From: Himantopus leucocephalus
Taxonomy: Eukaryota; Chordata; Aves; Charadriiformes; Recurvirostridae
DNA: 64,000 nt
Assembly (NCBI GenBank): GCA_003993805.1
Contig: RSEF01000001.1
Location: forward strand, 208,037,182-208,101,181
Direction: 5' to 3'
The notes below the pieces were generated by a model, which saw only the letters and a list, made by a program, of their open reading frames with translations, had not been told where the DNA came from and made no database searches. A program made the translations under genes and the position numbers. Within the stretch, counting starts at the first letter, position 1; each line of letters starts with the position of its first letter. Below, one piece after another: positions 26,387 to 38,355 of this stretch.

Positions 26387-26516
26387 ATGCAACTGCTCAT
26401 CCTCCTCCTCCTCTACGCCGTCGTCTGTGCGAACTTCTGCAGCCGTCAGGGCACCACTGCCCCTGCCCAGAGCGGATCTATAAAAGCCTTGCGGTCCTCC
26501 AATATCAGGCGCGATG
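26387..26516 (+). CDS. PDGFD: PDGFD coding exon 1 (partial gene; signal peptide and N-terminus)
   Basis: First coding exon of platelet-derived growth factor D, a secreted latent growth factor. In the known family the protein has an N-terminal CUB domain and a C-terminal PDGF/VEGF cystine-knot domain, is activated by proteolysis, and signals mainly through PDGFR-beta. Seen here: 43 full codons plus one base. Residues 1-19 form a hydrophobic leader (MQLLILLLLYAVVCANFCS), followed by a Thr/Ala/Ser/Gln-rich stretch, then SIKALR and NIRRD. The exon ends in phase 1 at a perfect GTGAGT donor. From memory, human PDGFD exon 1 shares the CANFCS leader end, the QS-x-SIKALR core and the L-R-R-D end with the same junction. 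The start is the first ATG after a leader with no upstream ATG back to at least 26004. Its context is weak (C at -3, C at +4). The leader core has four CTC codons in a row. CUB and cystine-knot exons lie outside the window. Confidence 0.93.
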
Positions 26517-26522
26517 GTGAGT
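26517..26522 (+). other. PDGFD: Splice donor of PDGFD exon 1
   Basis: GTGAGT follows GATG directly and matches the vertebrate 5' splice-site consensus. It interrupts the reading frame after the first base of codon 44 (phase 1). The open frame continues past it for about 190 bases with GC-rich, non-homologous translation, so the donor is a better end than the first in-frame stop. Confidence 0.9.
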
Positions 26523-29500
26523 GTCCCTCTCTCTTCTTTACTCCCCAGGGCTGCGTTTGCAGAGGTAGCCCCCAGCCCGGAGCGCGCCCCGAGGGCTGCC
26601 GTGTCCCGCACCACCCCCCCACCTTCCCCGGCAGCGGGGACCGCGTCCCCGGAGGCGGGCGGGGGGGGGACAGGGGACCTGTGCGGGCGGGTGTCCCGTC
26701 CCTGTGAGGCCGGCGGGGTCGGGAGTCACCGCGGGAGCGTGTGGCCAGGTGGCAAGAGGGAGGTGTGGGCTGAGGGGGCGGCTCTGCCCGGCGGAGGCTC
26801 CTCCGGGCGGTCCCAAACTTCTCAGGGCAACTTGGAGGAGGTTTTCCGGCAGCCGGCGGTGCCCCCCTGCCTCCCCTCCGCCCCTGAACAAAGCGGGGTG
26901 CCCGCTCCCAGCTGCCGCGGAGCGCACCTCCCGGCGCCCCGCGGCACCCGCGGGGACACCCCGTCTCCGCCGTGTCCCCTTGATGTGCCGGTGCCGGGGG
27001 CAGTGCGGGGAGGACGGCGAGTTTATGGCGGCCGCGGCCCGAGCGGCGCTGTCCCCTGAGGGGCGGTGTGTGGCGGGCCGGGACGGGCGCGCGGGCGGCG
27101 GCCGCGGGGCCTCAGGGCGGGGCGCGGGCGGCGCCGCCGCCGCCGCCTGAGGGGCGCTGGGCGGGAGCGCGGCTCCTCTCCCGGACTCTCGCCGCTTTCG
27201 GGCCCTGCCAGGGCTCTCGGGGGGCGCCGTCCTCCCGGTGGAGGGCCGCCTTGGCGGGAGGGGCTGGGCCCGGGGCTGGGCGTTCGGCCGGGTCTGCGGG
27301 GCAGTGCCCCGCGAGGACTGGCCTCGTCCCTTGTGGCAGCCGCAGCGGTGGCAGCAGTAGGATGCCCAGTGATGGTGAGCACCACGGAGGGCGGCTGCGG
27401 GGTTTCGGACACTGCCCGCCTGGTGGGAAGGGTGGTTTCAGTCTTCGTGTTCGAGCTTTGGCACCTTTCCCGCGAGGGAAACATTGAGGTCCCATCGAGG
27501 GACCCGTCGAGGTCCTGCGGCGCGGCTGCCCGGGACACAGGCACCTCAAGTGAGCGTGGCCGTGTGCTGTGGCCCCGCGGCGAGCGAATGTGGAGAGCGC
27601 TTAAAAATAGCAGCACTGCAGTTCACCTCTGGCATCCCCTTGTTTGTGACTAAAGGTCAAGAAAAAACAGGTCTTTCGGTTTGGGCAGGGCGATGAGCCT
27701 CTGGTCGGGGAGCAGCCCGTTGTGTTCCCGCGTGGCGTGGGAGGACCTGCGTCCGCACGTTGCGGCGTACCTTCTTGAGGAGCGAAGCGCACGTTGTTCT
27801 CCCTGAAAATGAACAGACTTAAGTTCAGTCCTCAAGTTAACGTCTTCCAGTTGCCAGAATTTATGTATTTTATAAACCCATTTCAGAAAGCCAGTCACTT
27901 GAGCCGTTTCCAAGACTGTACTCTGTATTTGCCAGTGTTTATTTTTCAGCATGTATACAATGTGTGTAATGGGTATACAGTTGATTTAGGAAGATGTTTT
28001 TGTTTCAGCTTTGTAGCCATACTGAACTTGACAATCTTTTGTATGCCCTTCCTAGTAACTGGAAGAAGGCACAGAGAAGGTGAAGAGGCTTTTTCTTAGA
28101 ACTGAGATAGCGAGTCTGGAAACAAGACAGCAGTGCAGTTCCTTCTGTCTCAGAAGTCAAATTTAATCTAATAAAAAATGTATGTGTTTGTAATAAAAGC
28201 ATACATCCATTATTTCTGTTTCATCCTTTAAAACTATTGTGTATTTTATCAAGCTTCATGACTTGTTAGCCTGCCATCTTAAACTTCGTGGGAGAACTGA
28301 GACCATCTCTGAACTAAGCTAAGCAAGCTTCCTTGCAAGTCAAACTCCAAACAAGCTTTTTCATGGAAAACTGCAGTGATTTACTTAGAACTTCAAAATG
28401 TGATTTACTCTGATCTTCTCTGTAGAGTCAGAGAAGAAATCAGTCACCCCTAATATAAGTAAAGTTTTCAGCTTACAGGCAGTGTGACGGGTGTTTTACT
28501 CCGCAGAAGAAGACTTCCTGTGGTGAAACTGCTTCTTGGAGTGATGAAGAGAACAAGCCTATGTGAAATGATTAGTTAATTGCACTTTTTCTAGCTGTGA
28601 TCATTTAACGTTGTGATTAAGCTTTGTACCTTTAAAATTATCTTCCACAACTTGTAGTGGCTGAACTTTCCAGGTACTGGGGTGGACTAGTACTGGGGTG
28701 GGCTGTTACCGGGGCTGTTCGAAAGAGGCAGATCCGTATGAAATTACTTTTGACCCTCCCTGGGCTATATGCTAGTCAGGTCTGCAGCCTACAGGCATAG
28801 TGAAACGCACCCACGCTGAAGTGAGGCACCTCTGCAGTCCTTTAGCAGACATTATCCATGTACTGAGGAGGTCACATGCCTTTAGGAAGACGACATGCAG
28901 ACCCCTAGCGCGCTGCAGCCTTGCTCTCTTCTTGTGCTTGGGAATCCTCTTGCTTTTTCTTTGCAAAGGACAGCGTGTTCTGGTGTGGCCAGTGGAGCTG
29001 GGCATCGGGTCACAACATCTAAAGCAGATCAGCTGCTGATCGGCCTGATTTTGCTTGGATGAACCAAACTGTTGCTTGAGTTTGTTGACTAAAGGTCTAT
29101 ATTTGTGCAGCCAAAGGTTATGAGCTGTATTCCAAATGTTGCATGCATGGGACAAGCTCACAAGCAAAGTGTTTAGACCATAGTTGGCTGTAGGCCACTA
29201 AAAGTATTTCTGTCTTTTATAATTTTCAGTGGTGTTTGTGTCTCATTTTGGTCTGAAGCGCTGATATGGAATAGCATTAAAGACATGTGGGTTGCGTTGC
29301 TGAGTGAGACACTATTTTTTTGCTTTGTAAATATTTGCAGACATGACAATATGGAATAGGATCTAAGAGCACAGAATACACTGGGGTTAATATGTTCCAA
29401 CAGTCTCTCTCAAAATGCACAGCAAAGATAAAAACTTTTATTATGTCCTGCATTGATGATCGTGATTATTATGTTGTGGAATTAAGAGGGATACTGAAGA

Positions 29501-31353
29501 GGAAGCAAGGTCTGTTCAGCTCTTTAAAAAAATATTGTGTCTTGGCAAGTCCAAGACCACCTGAGCATTTTATTAAAAAAGAAAACAATCCTTTGGATTC
29601 CAGTAACAGAAAGTTACCTCCAAGCGGGATAAACTACTGATACTGCATATACAGAGCTTTAATATGGAGGCTTGGTCTTGCTTCTGGCCAAAACAAACCT
29701 TTACACCGTGCATGATTCAAGATTGTCTTCTTTTAGGCTAAAAGAGGTTGGGCCCTTTTTAATTGCTCTTAAGACTGAGGTTGCTTTGGGAAAAAATCTA
29801 TAGATGAAGGGCAGCAAGTACAAAAAAAGTGCTATTTAATGACTACCAAACCTAACCAGACTGTGCTTCCTGCTGATGATATTAAGAATATAAATAACCT
29901 GCTTACAAGACATCCTCTTGTCCTAGTGGAAGGACAGGCATTGGTGACTCAGCTGTCCAGTGCAGCACTAATCAATTTTTTAAAGTGTCCTGGAGATGCC
30001 AGCCACATTTATAGCACATATAGTGGTATTTACTTAAAGTATTTATTAATGCCATTACCTGTTAAATTCTTTGAAGTTCATCGGAATGCCACACAGAGGG
30101 CTTCCAGATGCTTCCATTGTTCTCTTTGCCTCAGTTTCCCAATTTGCAGTACAAAGGTAACACTGCCTAATTACAAGAAGTCTGATACTTTGTTTCTGCT
30201 ATTGTGGTTGTTTATGTGTATTTGGAGATGAAAAATGGAGATGAAAAGTGCTAAGTAATATTTACTGTATGGTGTCTAACTGAAGCAGGAATTGCTCATT
30301 CTTGTCTGTTGCTGAACAAACATCTGTATGAATGCTCAATCTAGGAAAGTATGCCTAGTCTGTATGCTCAGACTGCACATCACTATACATATTTTAAGCT
30401 TGAAAATCCAAAGTTTAAAGAAAAGGCAGAACAGACCAGACAGCATAGTGTCAAATCATTTCAGTATGTAAACAACTAAAAGCCATGGAATCAGTATCTT
30501 CTGATGTGGATTTGAAACCATAACATCAGACAACTTAAGATAAGATTCTTGGCTTTTGTGGTTTTCATTTTGAATCAAAAAAAATTGGGAATTTCCAAAC
30601 TTCGGTTTGCTTGTGCACCACCAAAATACAAAGAAAAATCGTACTTTACCATTCTGGGGAAATGGGAGCAGCTTTTGGCTCTTTGATGGCCTGTCCAAAG
30701 GAATGTATGCCATTAACTCTACCCTCCCCTTCCCTGTGTCAGCTTGTGCCTAAGCACAGGGAAAAACGTTTGATGATTTGGGCAGTATTCTCTCACCAGA
30801 TAGGTGTTAACTGTCTGCTCTTGGGAAAAAACAATTGGGGGTTTCTTTCATATCACTTTTAAATGGCTCTTGCATCACTAGTGTTATAGGAACCCCAGTT
30901 TTGGAATGCATTTATTGAGTTCTTCTATACTAGGCTTGTATACCTGTATTTTTCAAAGGACACTGGTAACATAAAATTGTGCCAAATGGAAAACAGCTAA
31001 ATTTGCTTTTATAAGCATTATTTTCTTGACTGGTTTTGGAGGTTTTGTAAAAAAATGTGTATTTCAGGCATCATCAGATTAAAAAAAAGATAAACCCCCA
31101 TTTGGTAATTTACCTTTAGTAATGCACTTTGGTCTACAATTGTTCAACTTTGATGTGTCTCTTATCTGTATAATTAACTGTTTGGACTGAAGTAGCAAAG
31201 GATATTACATGAGAATTCCAACCCTGACTCGGCAGCAAGCAGCATGGAGGAATTCTCCGAAGGAGCTTTGAAACATGTTTTATCAGGCAGATGTATATCA
31301 TATAGTGAAAGTCGCTTAACTTGCAAGCTCTCCAGCCGGTCTCTTAACACTTC

Positions 31354-31378
31354 TTGTTTGTTTGTTTGTTTGTTTTTT
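31354..31378 (+). repeat. (GTTT)n microsatellite
   Basis: About five GTTT units ending in a T-run, in PDGFD intron 1. A possible length polymorphism. Confidence 0.85.
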
Positions 31379-32014
31379 AAAATGTATTTGTATGAAATTT
31401 AATTATGCCAGTTAATTCTTAAAAAGAGAAGACTTGATAATTGTATTGCTTTGATTCTTAGAAACTGAACGCTGCTGAAAATTCTAAAATAATGTGGTTT
31501 TTTTTCGCTGTGTTACCGCAGGGAGGTTGTGTTTTATAAAACACCTGGTAATAGGCATAAATAGGAAACTCATGGGCGAATCATTAGTGCAATAACATTC
31601 TTCATGTCCTTAACTTTGAGCATCTTTATAGTTCCATTACAGTCAAGGGGACTGGTCCTGCAGGATTCTGTGATAATGAAGCTCATAAGTGGGACAGTGT
31701 CCAGTTAAACTAACTATATCTTACGATGAAGCAAGAGTACAAGTACTTGCAAAATTTTTCAAATACTATGTTAAAGTAAAAAAAAATGTAATGCATGTGT
31801 ATCATAGGCATGAATATTATGTATACACATATGCAAAATAAACATACATTGTATCTTTTCTGTGTTATGTAGTATAGGATATTATATATGCACATATATG
31901 ATACATAAATCAGAGGGTGCAAGGACAGGGAAATTAGAATGAGCACACTTAATAATATAATTAGCATTAAAATCATAAAAATATTGTACTGATGGAATTT
32001 TTTTTAGAATATTG

Positions 32015-32041
32015 ACACCCACCCACCCACCCACCCCACCC
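32015..32041 (+). repeat. (ACCC)n microsatellite
   Basis: About six ACCC/CCCA units, the last imperfect, in intron 1. The complementary strand carries regularly spaced GGG runs and could form a G-quadruplex. Confidence 0.85.
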
Positions 32042-32734
32042 TGGTTTAATGTAACTTTTTTGAAGTCTCAGTTGAGCAATGAACTGTTTGACAGATATTC
32101 GAGCCTAACTATTTGAGGCAGTTAAGACCCTCTTTACATGATGTTGTTAAGTATGTAATTTATGGAATTTGGGTTGAAATCAACAATTTTGTTTAAAAAT
32201 GTTTGTCAGTTTTCCAGGTTGCGAGTGGAAGTTCTGAAAGTAATTTATGTGTGATTAAAATTTTTACTAAGTAAAAAGGAACTTATAGGGCAAAGGATTA
32301 TAGAAGGCAGAAATTCTTTCAACGAAATAACATGCAAATTTACTACATCTGTCACTCCTTCTTTAGGCTGGGTGTAAATATTACATATGAGGAACAGATC
32401 TGCAAAATGTATATTATTTATACAGCAAGAAACTCCTTTGGGGAACAGAAGATTAGAGGGACGGGGAATGGCTTTCATTTCATACCTCCACCAGTAGTAT
32501 GTATACAAAAGGTGCAACAGAAGTTTGTATGTTTTATGCTCCAGTCTTTTCATATGGATAGTCTTGCTTATATTAATATATATATCTGCAGCAAATTGCA
32601 GACTAATCTTTTTAACAGCAAATATAATATATTACAGGACTGGCTCTGAACACAGGAAAAGTAGGCAGCTGCCTGCGATACCAGAGTCCAAAAGGCTTCA
32701 AAATGTTCAGCTCCTTGTTGCCTCCAGAGCAATA

Positions 32735-32776
32735 ATGATGACCTCCAGAAGTCCCTTCCAGCCATAACCATTCTGT
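32735..32776 (+). repeat. Very short CR1 3'-terminal fragment
   Basis: ATGATGACCTCCAGAAGTCC followed by CTTCCAGCCATAACCATTCTG matches the last about 40 bases of the CR1 3' region before the terminal octamers, in + orientation. It lies within intron 1. It is short and has several mismatches, so it could be a severely truncated or eroded copy. Confidence 0.65.
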
Positions 32777-33939
32777 AGCGGCACCTGCTGCAGCTGACAG
32801 AGGGGTGGTGATGGGTGGAACACATCCTTTCCAGAAGCAATGGTTGCCTTTCCCATCTCCTCCATATCCCTCTCCCTCTTACCCACTCTTCCTTTTCCCA
32901 CATGCAGCAGTAGCAGGAGCGTGAAGTCTGGTTCTCCCACATCTCTGGGCACAGCTGTGTCCCTTCTCCTTGCCTTCCTTCTCCATTCCTTGCGTAGCAA
33001 TGTTCAGTTTTGCTTACCCAGCTGAGAAACCTTGAGTTAGCTCTCAATATTCATAGCATGTTCCCAACCTAGAGAAGGGCTGTCTGCCCCTGCCTGCTCT
33101 GGCTTTTGTGGACCTGCAGGGGTTTGACACTAGGATATTAAATGAGTCCTAAGAAATACCATGAAGGCTCTGTGTTGGCATTCTCTGAAGTAAGAATTTA
33201 CCCACTAATGCAGGAAAATTTAGCAGTACTCCTTTGAGTTAGTTGATTGAAGCTGTATTCAAGAATTGCCTCTAAAAAGCCTGCTATTATATTTATGAGG
33301 TTGATTACATTATACCACATTTTGGATAAAGGAGGCCACTTACGCGGCTGCTTCTGGTGAGGAACTCTTGGCTAAAATACTGGATTGTGTTAGGTTACTT
33401 GGCAGTTTGTTTCAAATTAATCTGTTTACAAAGCTAAGGAAATGTCCTGTTTACAGTGTCAAACTGGCTAGTTTTTCTTTTGGGAGTTTGCGTTTGGCTC
33501 TAATATTTTTGGTAGTGAATAAATCCTACATGATCTCGAGCTTCCTATTGTACTTGAGTAATCTTCAGTTTCATGCTTCCTTTTTGATCTGTGTCCCACG
33601 CTGTGAAGGCCAACATCCCGTATTTCTGCTTTGGCAGTCAGAGCTCTGCATACTTGGAGGTGGTGCAGAAGGACACACTTACACCTTCTGTACAAACTTC
33701 CTGCCAATGTGTTTTGGCCCTACTGTGCATTAGGACTTGATGATGTTAGACCTTGTAAAAATACTTACTAAACACTAGGTCCATGAAAAACTTGAAAAAT
33801 AGCCATCTTCACCTTCATTGCACTGAAATCAATGACAGAACTTCCATCAGCTCTCACTGCAGCACGGTCTGGCTCGCAGTTTACATGAATTAATACAGGA
33901 TAAAAGAAAATGCTTAGGAATTCAGTGACAAGTTTGTTG

Positions 33940-34335
33940 TAGAATCATAGAATCATTTAGGTTGGAAAAGACCTTTAAGANNNNNNNNNNNNNNNNNNNN
34001 NNNNNNNNNNNNNNNNNNNNNNNNNNNNNNNNNNNNNNNNNNNNNNNNNNNNNNNNNNNNNNNNNNNNNNNNNNNNNNNNAAATGCTTTGCACAAGTCCA
34101 GGTAGATGATGTCAGTTGCTTTTTCCTTATCTGCCAACGCTGTCACCTCGTTGTAGAAGGCCACCAAATTTGTCAGACTTGATTTGTCTTTAGTGAAGCC
34201 ATGTTGGCTGTCACTGATCACCTCCTTGTTTTCCGTGTGCTTTAGCATAGTTTCCAGGAGGATCTGCTCCATGATCTTGCCAGGCACAGAGGTGAGACTG
34301 ACTGGCCTGTAGTTTCCCAGGTCTTCCACTGTCCC
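33940..34335 (-). pseudogene. CR1 LINE copy with reverse-transcriptase core fragment, interrupted by an assembly gap
   Basis: On the left is the CR1 3' terminus (AGAATCATAGAATCATTTAGG). After a 100-N gap at 33981-34080 comes coding sequence for the CR1 RT domain on the minus strand: [17 protein letters not shown], then [18 protein letters not shown] and [10 protein letters not shown]. These are the N-terminal RT motifs conserved in the family. The gap hides the remaining RT and C-terminal ORF2 region, which would normally span over 1 kb, so 100 N is probably a placeholder. The catalytic YxDD segment is not visible. Whether this is one long copy or two is undecidable here. Confidence 0.85.
33981..34080. 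other. Assembly gap (100 N)
   Basis: Exactly 100 consecutive N. It falls inside a CR1 copy, with the element's 3' end on one side and RT-domain sequence on the other. The round length suggests an unknown-size placeholder. Confidence 0.97.
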
Positions 34336-36185
34336 TGGTAGTATGCATAGGATCAAAGCTGATGCTTATCTCTGAGTATCTGGGACCTAACTCCAAATTC
34401 AGGTGTCCAAATTATACAGTTTTGTTGACAGGCCCTACAACCTTCTATATAAACTCTACACAAGACTTTTTATTGTTTTGATAGACATAGAAAAGCAGGT
34501 CACGCGGTTTTGCTTCTACAGTTTTGGAGCTGTCTGGACATAAAACTACAGTAATAAATGTGTTGTTCTCAGCTATAATTATGTTTTGTATTTCAATGAA
34601 AATCTTTCTAATCCTATGTTGTTTTGAAGAATTGATGTCATATGATCTTGATAAAATAATAGCATTGTGAAGGTCTGTTTACTTTCTGTATTGTTTACAG
34701 CTATTGCACTGTAAACGGAATGCTGGGGGGGGTTGCTATGCTCTGGAGACTATTCTGCACAAATCTTCATAAAATCTGCAAATTTTTCTTTATGATTAGT
34801 TTTTGAGGGAGTTTTTTCTTAAATATAGGACTTGATCGTGTAATAAAAGCATTGTTAATCAAAAATGCATGCTTTCTAGTTTGAAAAAGAAACCCATTTG
34901 AAATCATGACAGCTTATTTGAAGATGTGAGCAAAATGTAATACTTTGCAAGATATAACACGTGGTATTGCATAACTGCAAAATGCTGTTTCATTGAGATC
35001 TGTCAAATTCTACTACTTGAAATATTGCTGTTTTCTTAATTATGTGTGGAATTGAAGAACTATTTTTATGTCTTGAGGTCAGCTCAAGTTTTGCAACCAT
35101 ATAACAGCAGGATGTAGTTCATTAAATACCTGTAGTTTCTGTATTTACAGTAGATTGAATGCTCATATTGGCATTTTTTCCAAAACCTGAGACTTCAATT
35201 GCTGCTATACCGAAATTTTGCTTTCATTATTCTTGGTTACAATTTACCTGGCAAGTGTAGAGTGAATATTGTTTTTTTCATTTTGTTTAGTTCACTCAAA
35301 ATGGAGAAATCAGTTTTGGCTTACAAAAAACTACGAAACAAACAGAACACAAACAGAACAATTTGTTTTCTCTTTCAGTCCATAAGTGAAAAACAACTAC
35401 AAGTGCATAAAATCAGCATTGCAGAGAAAAACATCCAAAATACAAATAGGAACATACCTGCAAAGATGCTTTCAAAAAGATTTAAATTTTCGCTTTCATT
35501 TTATTTTGGATCTCATGAATCATTTCAGAAATATGGACGATATTGTGTGAATAGGAGCAACGGGAGTTCATTAATAGGCAGTATCTCCTTTATTTACCAA
35601 GTCAGATTCGAATGCAAAACATGTTATGCTACTTCTTTTTCTGATGCTTTCAACACAATTAAGGTAATTTTATTTATCTAGGAGCTATTTAAAATGCTGG
35701 GATATGCACATTTTAATTGAATTCTGATTTCTATCCAAATGCGTCTTGATGCAAATCACGGTCAAAACAACCATTTTCATTATTATGAATATGTTCTCTG
35801 GCATCTTAAAAAATCATAAAATTCAGGATGTGCAATAAATATATGGTGAGACAAAGTAGCTTTAAATATTATTAGACATAGCTCATCTTCCTAGGGAGCA
35901 GAAAGAATTACCAGATCTTGTGCTAATTTATATTTAATTGCAGACAAATATGTCCTTAATGGTTGTGTCTTTAAATATTCTTTTAAAACAAACAAGCCTG
36001 AAAAGTAAAAATGAAAATTCAGCTTAAAATTAAAGAGATAAAGCTAGTTTTCCTACTAGTAGCTTTAAATCCCAGTTTAAATCTCAGATGGGAATAAATC
36101 CATCCTCCCAACTCCACAGTGGATCAGAAGACATGTCATTAAGTCAATCGTTTTATCTCAGGTCCTGGCTGCAGGCCTTTGAAAA

Positions 36186-36245
36186 GTGTGTGTGTGTGTG
36201 TACGTGTATGTACATTCATCTGTGTGTATGTATGCATGTACGTGT
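36186..36245 (+). repeat. (GT)n-rich interrupted microsatellite
   Basis: A pure GT run of about 16 bases, then TG/TATG/TACG-interrupted repeat to about 36245. Intron 1. Confidence 0.8.
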
Positions 36246-36983
36246 TTGCCTTATGTTTAAGGGATTCTTATACATTTACACTCAGATTCAGTCTGCCTTA
36301 CTGTGTGTTTAAATGACGTAGAAATGTAACTGAGAGAGAAAAAAATTCATTTTACCAGACTTTGGTGGTTTGAAAAATGGGGCATGTTGTTAAAGCTTCC
36401 GTTATAATTGAGGGGGAGAGAAAGGCACCTGCAGAGAACCGTTCATCCCATTTGTTTTAGATATCTGTCTTCAGGTGGGATGAATTACGTTCTGCATGTG
36501 CTGCCTTTTTGCACTTAGTGCAGAGCAAGTCTCGGGCAAGTAGGTCAGTAGCACAGCAAGCTCAGAGTAGTACCCAAAAATATTCCGTTTTTTATCACTC
36601 TGTAAGAAATGTGGGTTAGGTCTTCTTGATCTCTTCAAAGTGCTGCATCTTGAGGGTAAGAGTAGAGATTTCCTTAGAGTGATGAACAATGGCGTTATAC
36701 TAGTTATTTCTGACTAGCAAGCGATACCAGTACATCACTATGGGAGTGTGAGCTTCAAGAGTAACATTCGCTACCACTGCTTTTGGAATAAAATTTGGAG
36801 GGTTGACACTAGTGGTGGAATAAGAGCAGGTTTAGGGTTAGATTTGTCTTCCCTTTCTTTTTTTCAGGATCACAGGCAGTTATTACCTAGACTTAGACCA
36901 GCATATATTTGCGCAAGATCTTGTGTTAGCATTTTTTTGTATGTACAGAGGTCAACTGAGATTATACGTACCGCCTTTGCCAG

Positions 36984-37076
36984 CGGTTGTAGACCTCATA
37001 ATGGCACTGGGCTCTGACTCATGGAGAAANCGGTTGTAGACCTCATAATGGCACTGTGCTCTGACTCATGGAGAAT
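36984..37076. repeat. False tandem duplication at a single-N join (2 x 46 bp)
   Basis: 36984-37029 and 37031-37076 repeat 46 bases with one internal mismatch and one at the edge, separated by N at 37030. Same signature as the joins at 15367, 54914 and 59821. Confidence 0.9.
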
Positions 37077-38355
37077 GAATTAGTCAGAGGTTTGGCAGGG
37101 CCTGAAATCACTGCTTGTAAGGAAGCAGCTCTCAGCGATGCCTGGTTGAAGGTACATAGTCACAAAAGTTGAGCCAGAGGTTGCTGCAGAGTCGTAAGTA
37201 CTGGGGGGGGAAAGGGTTGGTTGAATGCCGATTCCCAAACTGCAAAGAACATCATTAATCATCTTGTGGTAGCGTTCCTAGGAAGATCCGTTTAGGTGCG
37301 GACTGGTTGTATGAAGATGTAGGTGCAAACATGAATCTGCATTTTTTGAGCCCATTACACCTCTCCACCTTCTGAATCTCTGCCGTTGTGTTTGTCTCGC
37401 TGCTCAGCTGAAGCCTCTTTCCCTCTCTTCCCTCATCCTGACCGAACCCGCTCAGACATAATGCTGACTGAGAGACCCCTACATGTGTTCCTGCACCTCA
37501 GACTGTGTAATGGGAGATATTTGGTGCTGTCTGCCACTCACGTGTTGTAAGATAACATTTTCCGTTGTTGATCAGCAGATGTAAACCAAAAAAAAATGAT
37601 CCCACACATATTTAGAATTTGGTTTAAAATACAGTTTCTTGCTTAAAATAAACCTATGTAAATGCAGATATAAAATGTCTAAATCTTACTGTGTTAATAT
37701 ATTGAATTCAAATAAAATGTAATTCTTTGGACAGCAGAAGTAATGCCACCTGATCTCTTAAGGCTTTGTACCTCATTGGTGGGCTGTGCTGTGAAACGTG
37801 AGCTGCATTTGAGACTTTTCCCAGTGTTAAGGCGTACCGTAACGTTCTCCCTCTGGATTGCATGCAGACCAAGGAGGATGAGGCTCATGCTGCTTCCCTG
37901 CTCCCAGGGAGGTGTTAATACAGTCTCTCTTCTCTCCATTTTCCTGCCTGTCTTCAGAAAACCAACAGAACTGAAATACCTTTGAGGCTTTATCCTCAAT
38001 TTAGCCAACAGGTTTGATAGTTATTAGGGAAGCTCACAAATGGGAATATAGGCATAGAGCGAATTCACACTGGTGATGTTATTGAGTGCTAAAGTATTAA
38101 AAAATAGATTTTGTGTATACCTAGAAGTCCATTTATGGAAGCACTACAACATGAAATCAGTCGTCAGCATTGCCTGAGCTGTCATCCCACTGGAGTGTGG
38201 GATAAAGCTAGCAGACTTCAATGGGAATAGAGTATTGAGAGCTTTCAGAAATCCCCATCCAGTTATATTTTCATTTCTCAGAGAGTTAAGAGTATTTCAG
38301 ATAGTAGAATTCAAACACATAAAGGAAGAAAGACAGAGTTATAGGAAGTAGGGAA

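Larger units (their letters stand above)
25540..27560. other. CpG island spanning PDGFD promoter, exon 1 and start of intron 1
   Basis: About 2 kb of strongly GC-rich, CpG-dense DNA in a window that is otherwise AT-rich. It begins around 25.5 kb, covers the promoter and exon 1, and continues about 1 kb into intron 1. It contains an 11-base C-run at 25674-25684, a GGCCC repeat at about 26044-26064, and a GCC repeat at about 27131-27148. Several overlapping open frames of 130-350 codons run through it on both strands. They are a by-product of low stop-codon density. I see no second coding exon in it, and a divergent non-coding transcript cannot be excluded. Confidence 0.9.
27561..33939. other. 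Intron 1 segment, no gene seen
   Basis: AT-rich after the CpG island. It contains the GTTT and ACCC microsatellites, an AT-rich patch at 31780-31910 and a tiny CR1 end at 32.7 kb. Open frames at 28772-29167 (minus, 131 codons) and 29839-30231 (plus, 130 codons) show no family I know. Confidence 0.7.

Noticed and set aside
25500..26614. Long minus-strand open frames (295 and 352 codons) and overlapping plus-strand frames (307, 185 codons) across the CpG island
   Set aside because: Several frames are open at once because GC-rich DNA has few stop codons. The translations are Pro/Gly/Arg/Ala-rich low complexity and overlap the PDGFD promoter and exon.
26523..27653. Open frames of 130-197 codons after the PDGFD donor
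   Set aside because: Same GC-rich artefact. They lie in intron 1 and show no domain or family motif.
32015..32041. ACCC repeat as a CRISPR or telomere-like array
   Set aside because: It is a plain tetranucleotide microsatellite without spacers or TTAGGG units.
33922..34356. 144-codon minus-strand frame as a host gene
   Set aside because: It is CR1 reverse transcriptase read through a run of N.
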